Shown here piece by piece: positions 7,504 through 11,215 of a stretch of DNA of 11,215 nt. The stretch spans positions 1-11,215 of the forward strand of contig USHI01000035.1 in the NCBI GenBank assembly GCA_900554405.1. Direction: 5' to 3'. How positions within the stretch are numbered: position 1 is the stretch's first letter; each line of letters starts with the position of its first letter. A program made the translations under genes and the position numbers. The notes beneath the pieces are model-generated. The model made no database searches, was not told where the DNA came from, and saw nothing but the letters and a program-made list of their open reading frames with translations. This DNA is from an uncultured Eubacteriales bacterium. Its GTDB lineage: Bacteria > Bacillota > Clostridia > Oscillospirales > CAG-382.

Positions 7504-7523
7504 TTTTCCCGTTGTGCTACACT
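7495..7523 (+). promoter_or_regulatory. Promoter of the SGNH hydrolase gene, extended -10
   Basis: TTGCAA (7495-7500) and TACACT (7518-7523) are 17 nt apart, with TGC just before the -10 box (extended -10). Transcription would start near 7530, leaving a leader of about 35 nt that contains AAGAAAGG. The -10 box is weaker than that of the divergent promoter. Confidence 0.6.
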
Positions 7524-7564
7524 CCGAAGGTAAACAATCTTTTTGTGCAAGAAAGGCGAACGCT

Positions 7565-8689
7565 ATGAAAACAACTGGTCTTTGCACCCCGCGGCAAAGC
7601 GAGCATCAATTTGATATGAACACATTTGTCCCGGTAGAGTCGCTTTGCGGAACTGCGCCGGAGGAGGACGGCTTTATCTATGCCGATTCCCGCGTTGCTC
7701 CCTTTGTGCTCGGCGGGCTGCTCCATCCGGATGAAAACTGCGGCGAGTATTACCGGCTGGATGCTTCCGCAAAGGAGATTTATTCCGATGCAAACCGCAG
7801 CCTTGCCGCCTGCACGCCCGGCGGAACCGTGCGTTTTGCGACGGATGCAAAGGAAATCGCGCTCCGTATCACTCTTCGTGCCGGCTGCTTCGGGATGCAC
7901 CATTTCTGTGACCGCGGTGTTTACGGTATCGACATATATATCGGCACCTGCACCGCACGGCGCTACACCGGCAAAATAATGCAGACCTTTGCGGAAAACC
8001 ACGATGTCAACCGCGGCACCGTGTCCGTAGCCGGGGAAGACAGGTTCAATGAGGTTATGATCGAGCTGCCGCTTTATGCCGGTATCGAAACGCTGAAAAT
8101 CGGCCTGAAGCCCGGCGAGCTTGTCGGCGCGCCCACGCCGCGCTCCACGGGTGCGGTTGCATTTTACGGCAGCTCCATCACACAGGGTGGCTGCGTTTCC
8201 CGCCCCGGAAATTCCTATTGCAATATCATCTGCCGCGCGCTGGATGCCGATTGCTGCAATTACGGCTTTTCCGGCAGCGCCATGGGCGAAACCGAGGTCG
8301 CCTCGCATATCGCCTCGCGTGATCTTGCCTGTTTTGTCATGGATTATGACTTCAACTCGCTCTCCTGCGAAACGCTCCGCGCCACGCACGAACCCTTTTT
8401 CAAGGTTATCCGCGCCGCACAGCCCACGCTCCCCGTGGTTTTTGTCACTCATCCGTTTTATTCGGAACCCACGGAAAACGACCTTGCCCGTATCGCGATA
8501 ATCCGCGAAACCTACGAAAATGCGCTTGCCGCCGGAGATAAAAACATCCGCTTTGTAAACAGCGGCGAGTTTTTCACTTCGGATATGCGCGATCTTTACG
8601 CCGTGGATAACCTCCACCCGAACGATCTCGGTCAGTTCTCCATGGCGTGCGAGATACTCCCCGCCGTTCGCGGGCTGCTCGGCAAATAG
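7565..8689 (+). CDS. Cytoplasmic SGNH/GDSL-type esterase with N-terminal GxDLY domain
   Basis: This 374-residue protein has two parts. Residues up to about 190 form a beta-rich accessory domain, with GVYGIDIY (118-125) matching the GxDLY motif for which that Pfam family is named. Residues 195-374 form an SGNH hydrolase: block I YGSSITQGG (201-209) with presumed nucleophile Ser204, the glycine block GFSGSAMGE (234-242), MDYDFN with Asn264, and the final dyad DNLHPND (Asp348, His351). Such enzymes remove acyl groups, often acetyl, from carbohydrates or other esters. No signal peptide is visible, so the substrate is probably intracellular, for example an imported oligosaccharide. The ATG at 7565 was chosen because AAAGG lies 8 nt before it and the promoter leader ends there; an in-frame extension to 7379 runs through the promoter. 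It is transcribed alone, ends in a terminator, and diverges from mtnA. Substrate unknown. Confidence 0.88.
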   Translation: MKTTGLCTPRQSEHQFDMNTFVPVESLCGTAPEEDGFIYADSRVAPFVLGGLLHPDENCGEYYRLDASAKEIYSDANRSLAACTPGGTVRFATDAKEIALRITLRAGCFGMHHFCDRGVYGIDIYIGTCTARRYTGKIMQTFAENHDVNRGTVSVAGEDRFNEVMIELPLYAGIETLKIGLKPGELVGAPTPRSTGAVAFYGSSITQGGCVSRPGNSYCNIICRALDADCCNYGFSGSAMGETEVASHIASRDLACFVMDYDFNSLSCETLRATHEPFFKVIRAAQPTLPVVFVTHPFYSEPTENDLARIAIIRETYENALAAGDKNIRFVNSGEFFTSDMRDLYAVDNLHPNDLGQFSMACEILPAVRGLLGK

Positions 8690-8708
8690 TTTGCCGGAAA
8701 AAGCATAA

Positions 8709-8742
8709 AAGGGAAGCGGTTGCCCCGCTTCCCTTGTTTTTT
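8709..8742. terminator. Bidirectional intrinsic terminator between convergent genes
   Basis: The stem AAGGGAAGCGG (8709-8719) pairs with CCGCTTCCCTT (8725-8735) around a 5-nt loop, giving 11 base pairs. On the plus strand it is followed by TTTTTT (8737-8742), ending the SGNH hydrolase transcript. On the minus strand it is followed by TTTTATGCTTTTT, ending the dockerin gene transcript that stops at 8748. Confidence 0.9.
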
Positions 8743-8747
8743 GCTGT

Positions 8748-9374
8748 TTACAGCACCGGAAGTGTATATGTACCGAGATAAGCGCGTTTAAGAAGAAGAT
8801 AATCCACCGCATCGATACTTCCGTTTGAATCTATGTCTGCAAGAACGGTTCTGTACTGCTTATCGAAAGTGCCGAGAATAATACGTTTAAGATAAAGAAC
8901 GTCGGCCGCGTCGATCTTGCCGCCGGCATCTATATCGCCGAGAAGCCCTCTGTCGGGCACATCGAGTACATCCAGAATTGCGCTTTTCAGCTCTTCGTGC
9001 CGGTACATTTTTTTGATAAACGCTTTTATATCCGCATCCTTTACGGTGATTTCGACAGTGATCGTTTCACCGAAAACATCCTTGGAATTGTCCTTGTGTG
9101 CCGCTTCAAAATCGTCGGATCTGTCGGGGTAGATGAGTATCCATTCGCTGCGTATTATTTCAAGCGCGGTTTCAAGCGTGATATCGGCGGTGAAGTTAAG
9201 AACAACACGGTCATGCACGAAATAAGGGTCCTTCATTCGCGAATCGACATATATGTCGATCTCTTTGTCCGTCGGGATCTTCTTCCCGGATGTCGTTTCG
9301 GCAAAAACCGTTGCCGGTCCCGCCGATAAAACTATCGTCAGTGCGAAAAGAATAAGAGCAATCGCTTTTTTCAT
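8748..9374 (-). CDS. Secreted type I dockerin protein with unknown central domain
   Basis: This 208-residue protein is exported by the Sec route. Residues 1-25 are a signal peptide (MKK, a hydrophobic core, cleavage likely after VFA). Residues about 26-140 are a small mixed domain I do not recognise. Residues 146-168 and 179-201 are the two duplicated dockerin segments, each a loop of Asp/Asn residues plus a helix containing LKR. The second loop is nearly canonical (D180, D182, N184, D188, D191). The first has D147, D149, D155 and D158 but Gly where the fifth ligand is usual. Dockerins bind cohesin domains with calcium and attach proteins to cellulosome-like or other extracellular assemblies. 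No catalytic domain is seen. The start at 9374 is fixed by AAGGAGA and the signal peptide; an in-frame ATG at 9476 would bury it. Neighbours offer no cohesin. Confidence 0.85.
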   Translation of the reverse strand: MKKAIALILFALTIVLSAGPATVFAETTSGKKIPTDKEIDIYVDSRMKDPYFVHDRVVLNFTADITLETALEIIRSEWILIYPDRSDDFEAAHKDNSKDVFGETITVEITVKDADIKAFIKKMYRHEELKSAILDVLDVPDRGLLGDIDAGGKIDAADVLYLKRIILGTFDKQYRTVLADIDSNGSIDAVDYLLLKRAYLGTYTLPVL

Positions 9375-9380
9375 ATCGGT

Positions 9381-9388
9381 TCTCCTTA
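9381..9388 (-). promoter_or_regulatory. Ribosome binding site deciding the dockerin gene start
   Basis: TAAGGAGA on the minus strand ends 6 nt before the ATG at 9374. The alternative in-frame ATG at 9476 has no comparable site, and its extra 34 residues are not membrane-like. Confidence 0.8.
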
Positions 9389-9397
9389 TTGAAAAGT

Positions 9398-9519
9398 GGT
9401 TGGTTACCGAGGCGGGAAGTAATATGTTTGTTCGTAGTATCGCTTGCATCGCCGCGTGAAGTTGTAATGAATTCACACGAATGATAATGCCGTCGCGATC
9501 TGAAAATTATGCACCAACC
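9398..9519 (-). other. Possible structured 5' leader of the dockerin gene
   Basis: In the minus-strand RNA, GGUUGGU (9519-9513) can pair with ACCAACC (9404-9398), enclosing about 108 nt. Inside, CGUGUGAA and UUCACGCG form an 8-bp hairpin (one G-U pair) with an 11-nt loop, and GCAUU can pair with GAUGC around it. The element would end just before the ribosome binding site. It matches no riboswitch class I know, and short pairings like these can occur by chance. Confidence 0.25.
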
Positions 9520-9523
9520 TTTC

Positions 9524-9552
9524 TTTATATTTTTGCCGTTGCAAGCGATCAA
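9524..9552 (-). promoter_or_regulatory. Candidate promoter of the dockerin gene
   Basis: On the minus strand TTGATC (9552-9547) and TATAAA (9529-9524) are 17 nt apart. Transcription would begin near 9517 and give a leader of about 140 nt, longer than those of the other genes here. Between 9375 and 9650 I see no gene; this stretch holds the leader, this promoter, and an AT-rich segment (9590-9650). Confidence 0.45.
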
Positions 9553-9650
9553 CCGGCTAAAATGATCAGTTCGTTTCGGCAATTTCCTATGTGCGATTAT
9601 ATATTATCACAAATCTAAACAAAACGCAATACAAAAAACCGCATTTCCGC

Positions 9651-9676
9651 AAAAAAGACCCGCCGTGCGGCGGGCC
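9651..9676 (-). terminator. Intrinsic terminator of gap
   Basis: CCCGCC (9659-9664) and GGCGGG (9669-9674) form a GC-rich stem with loop GTGC. On the minus strand it is followed by TTTTTT (9656-9651). It begins about 20 nt after the gap stop codon and is the obvious end of that transcript. Confidence 0.85.
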
Positions 9677-9695
9677 TTTTCGTATAAAGCTTTGC

Positions 9696-10715
9696 TTATT
9701 TGTCGAGCTCTGCGAAATACTTGATGGTGCGGACCATCTGGCTGGTGTAGCTGTTTTCGTTGTCGTACCACGAAACGGTCTGAACCTGGTAGGTGTCGTC
9801 GTCGATCTTGGTGACCATGGTCTGAGTAGCATCGAAGAGAGAGCCGTAGGTGATGCCGATGATATCGGAGGAAACGAGCGGTTCCTCGGTGTAACCGAAG
9901 CTTTCGCTGCTTGCTGCCTTCATAGCGGCGTTGATGCCTTCCTTGGTGACATCCTTACCCTTGACAACGGAGACAAGGATAGTGGTGGAACCGGTGCAGG
10001 TAGGAACTCTCTGAGCGGAGCCGATCAGCTTGCCGTTGAGCTCGGGGATAACAAGGCCGATAGCCTTTGCAGCGCCGGTGGAGTTCGGAACTATGTTCAC
10101 GGCTGCAGCTCTTGCACGGCGGAGATCGCCTTTTCTGTGCGGGCCGTCGAGAACCATCTGGTCGCCGGTGTAGGCATGGACGGTCGTCATGATACCGCTC
10201 TGGATGGGAGCGTATTCATTAAGAGCCTTTGCCATGGGAGCGAGGCAGTTGGTGGTGCAGGAAGCGGCGGAAATGATCTTGTCGTCTGCGGTGAGGGTAC
10301 CCTGGTTTACGCCGTAAACGATGGTGGGAAGATCATTGCCTGCGGGAGCGGAGATAACAACCTTCTTAGCGCCGGCGTTGATATGAGCGGAAGCCTTTTC
10401 CTTGGAGGTGTAGAAGCCGGTGCATTCGAGAACGACATCGACTTTAAGCTTCTTCCAGGGGCAGTTGTTTGCGTCCTTTTCGGCATAGATCTTTATGGTC
10501 TTGCCGTCGACGGTGATGGTGCCGGCTTCGTCATCGGCGGATACTTCGTGGTTGTATCTGCCCTGAGCGGAGTCGTATTTGAGAAGGTGAGCAAGCATTT
10601 TCGGGCTGGTGAGGTCGTTGATGGCAACGATCTGATAACCCTTTGCGCCGAACATCTGTCTGAATGCAAGGCGACCGATACGGCCGAAGCCGTTAATAGC
10701 AACTTTTACTGACAT
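9696..10715 (-). CDS. gap: Glyceraldehyde-3-phosphate dehydrogenase, type I (NAD-linked)
   Basis: This 339-residue cytoplasmic glycolytic enzyme oxidises glyceraldehyde-3-phosphate to 1,3-bisphosphoglycerate with NAD. It has the nucleotide-binding NGFGRIGR (8-15) and Asp34 at the end of the second strand (AINDL), which fits NAD rather than NADP. It also has the active-site signature ASCTTNCL (151-158) with catalytic Cys153, and His180 in TTVHAYTGDQ. GPHRKGDLRRARAA, the phosphate-binding region and the C-terminal WYDNENSY complete the fold. RVPTCTGS has Cys where Pro or other residues are usual. The start at 10715 is chosen for GGAGG 9 nt upstream and for the normal N-terminus; an in-frame ATG at 10748 would add 11 unlike residues. 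It stands alone, with its own promoter and terminator. Codon use looks that of a highly expressed gene. Confidence 0.97.
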   Translation of the reverse strand: MSVKVAINGFGRIGRLAFRQMFGAKGYQIVAINDLTSPKMLAHLLKYDSAQGRYNHEVSADDEAGTITVDGKTIKIYAEKDANNCPWKKLKVDVVLECTGFYTSKEKASAHINAGAKKVVISAPAGNDLPTIVYGVNQGTLTADDKIISAASCTTNCLAPMAKALNEYAPIQSGIMTTVHAYTGDQMVLDGPHRKGDLRRARAAAVNIVPNSTGAAKAIGLVIPELNGKLIGSAQRVPTCTGSTTILVSVVKGKDVTKEGINAAMKAASSESFGYTEEPLVSSDIIGITYGSLFDATQTMVTKIDDDTYQVQTVSWYDNENSYTSQMVRTIKYFAELDK

Positions 10716-10724
10716 TGGAAAGTT

Positions 10725-10729
10725 CCTCC
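10725..10729 (-). promoter_or_regulatory. Ribosome binding site deciding the gap start
   Basis: GGAGG on the minus strand lies 9 nt before the ATG at 10715. It would be inside the coding region if the upstream ATG at 10748 were used, which argues for the shorter protein. Confidence 0.8.
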
Positions 10730-10753
10730 GTAAAATTTTATTTACCATCCGAT

Positions 10754-10782
10754 AGTTTATACTATTCCGGACGAAAATACAA
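10754..10782 (-). promoter_or_regulatory. Candidate promoter of gap
   Basis: On the minus strand TTGTAT (10782-10777) is followed after 17 nt by TAAACT (10759-10754). An alternative -10 box TATAAA (10761-10756) would leave 15 nt. Either gives a leader of about 30-40 nt. The hexamers are imperfect for so strongly expressed a gene, so the exact boxes are uncertain. Confidence 0.45.
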
Positions 10783-10797
10783 GTACTGTTTTTTGAA

Positions 10798-10825
10798 AAA
10801 TCGCAGAAAATTGCGCCGGCGATTT
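10798..10825 (-). terminator. Weak terminator candidate after the radical SAM gene
   Basis: On the minus strand AAATCGC (10825-10819) pairs with GCGATTT (10804-10798) across a 14-nt loop, followed by two further T and then C and an A run. The loop contains a CGCCGGCG-type palindrome. It lies 8 nt after the stop at 10833. The stem is AT-heavy, so termination is uncertain. Confidence 0.3.
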
Positions 10826-10832
10826 GTTGAAA

Positions 10833-11215
10833 TTATCCAATATACTTGCGTATGCGCAGCTTTGCTCCGACATTCTCGGCAATTTCGCGGCATTTTGCGA
10901 TATCGCTTTCGGGGATCGTCCCCTCCACGACCGAAAAAAGGACATTCGGTATCCCCGCCCGGACACAGCCGCGCGCATATTCGATTATGGCGGGGAAGGC
11001 GTCGAGCCCGTATTTCGGGTGGCAGACGTCATTGTATTCCTCCGCGTTTGCGGCGTTCAGGCTTATGGAAACGGTGTCGATATATTTGCGCAGGACGGGT
11101 GTCGTATCGGTTTTGTAAAGCAGATTTGCAAGACCGTTTGTGTTCAGCCGCACGGGCAGCGCGTATTTCTTTTTGAGCAGCGCCGCGGATATCAGGGATA
11201 TGGAGGGCCAATTCT
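10833..11215 (-). CDS. TatD-family-associated radical SAM protein, C-terminal part (cut by right edge)
   Basis: The gene enters from beyond the right edge; about 127 C-terminal residues are visible, ending RIRKYIG. The stretch PVRLNTNGLANLLY, then DTVSISLNA and later VEGTIPESDIAKCREIAE, agrees with my recollection of the radical SAM family found next to or fused with TatD nucleases. LNTNG is a radical SAM SAM-binding-strand motif, and SISLNA is the next strand of the barrel. The N-terminal CxxxCxxC cluster motif would be upstream of 11215 and is not seen. A GTG at 11153 can be read as a start but lies inside the conserved RLNTNG strand, so it is internal. The reaction is unknown for the family. 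Whether a tatD gene lies beyond the edge is a test of the assignment. Confidence 0.75.
   Translation of the reverse strand, partial: NWPSISLISAALLKKKYALPVRLNTNGLANLLYKTDTTPVLRKYIDTVSISLNAANAEEYNDVCHPKYGLDAFPAIIEYARGCVRAGIPNVLFSVVEGTIPESDIAKCREIAENVGAKLRIRKYIG

Noticed and set aside
7517..8812. Minus-strand open frame of 431 codons opposite the SGNH hydrolase
   Set aside because: It would run across the bidirectional terminator and overlap the dockerin gene stop; the plus-strand frame has the full catalytic set.
9375..9476. N-terminal extension of the dockerin protein to the ATG at 9476
   Set aside because: The extension would place 34 non-hydrophobic residues before a clear signal peptide, and the strong AAGGAGA belongs to the ATG at 9374.
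9591..10712. Plus-strand open frame of 373 codons, Gly/Val/Asp rich, opposite gap
   Set aside because: Repeated Gly and Asp are the mirror of the optimal codons of gap. No RBS or family match, and it runs through the gap terminator.
1..11215. CRISPR arrays, insertion sequences, phage genes, tRNA or rRNA genes, defence islands
   Set aside because: Reading both strands showed no regularly spaced repeats, transposase, integrase or RNA-gene signatures. The only direct repeats seen are the short TATATGCG pair and the dockerin duplication.

Overview
The window is an 11.2-kb stretch of chromosomal housekeeping DNA. It fits an anaerobic Clostridia-type Firmicute, perhaps a gut Oscillospiraceae/Ruminococcaceae-like lineage. 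The reasons are a short two-gene SecD/SecF pair, GGAGG-type ribosome binding sites, TTGACA/TATAAT-like promoters, a type I dockerin protein, a TatD-associated radical SAM protein and an S-layer-free, phage-free gene set. The genus is inference; no rRNA or tRNA gene is present to settle it.

Left block (minus strand, read right to left): secD and secF overlap by 8 nt. A hairpin with a U-rich tail follows, then lepA, then hemW, which overlaps the lepA stop by 11 nt. A few codons of another gene (MIKDAI) run off the left edge. A strong promoter (TTGACT, 17-nt spacer, TATAAT) precedes secD, so secD-secF-lepA-hemW can be one transcript, possibly attenuated before lepA.

Middle block: mtnA (methylthioribose-1-phosphate isomerase family) and a YegS/DgkB-type lipid kinase overlap by 11 nt on the minus strand. 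Diverging from mtnA on the plus strand is a cytoplasmic SGNH hydrolase with an N-terminal GxDLY domain. The two divergent promoters appear to share one palindromic -35 hexamer (TTGCAA), each with a 17-nt spacer and an extended -10 box. This is the most distinctive feature of the window.

Right block: a bidirectional terminator separates the hydrolase from a convergent gene for a small secreted protein with a C-terminal type I dockerin. Upstream of that gene lie a possible structured leader, a terminator, and the minus-strand gap gene for glycolytic glyceraldehyde-3-phosphate dehydrogenase. The window ends inside a TatD-family-associated radical SAM gene.

The genes serve protein export (SecDF), translation (LepA), haem or heme-protein handling (HemW), methionine salvage or sugar-phosphate chemistry (MtnA), lipid phosphorylation, deacylation, extracellular assembly (dockerin) and glycolysis (Gap). 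I found no mobile element, CRISPR array, phage remnant or RNA gene, and no convincing new multi-gene system. The leads worth following are the shared-hexamer promoter, the mtnA/lipid-kinase pairing, the hairpin before lepA and the unknown domain of the dockerin protein.
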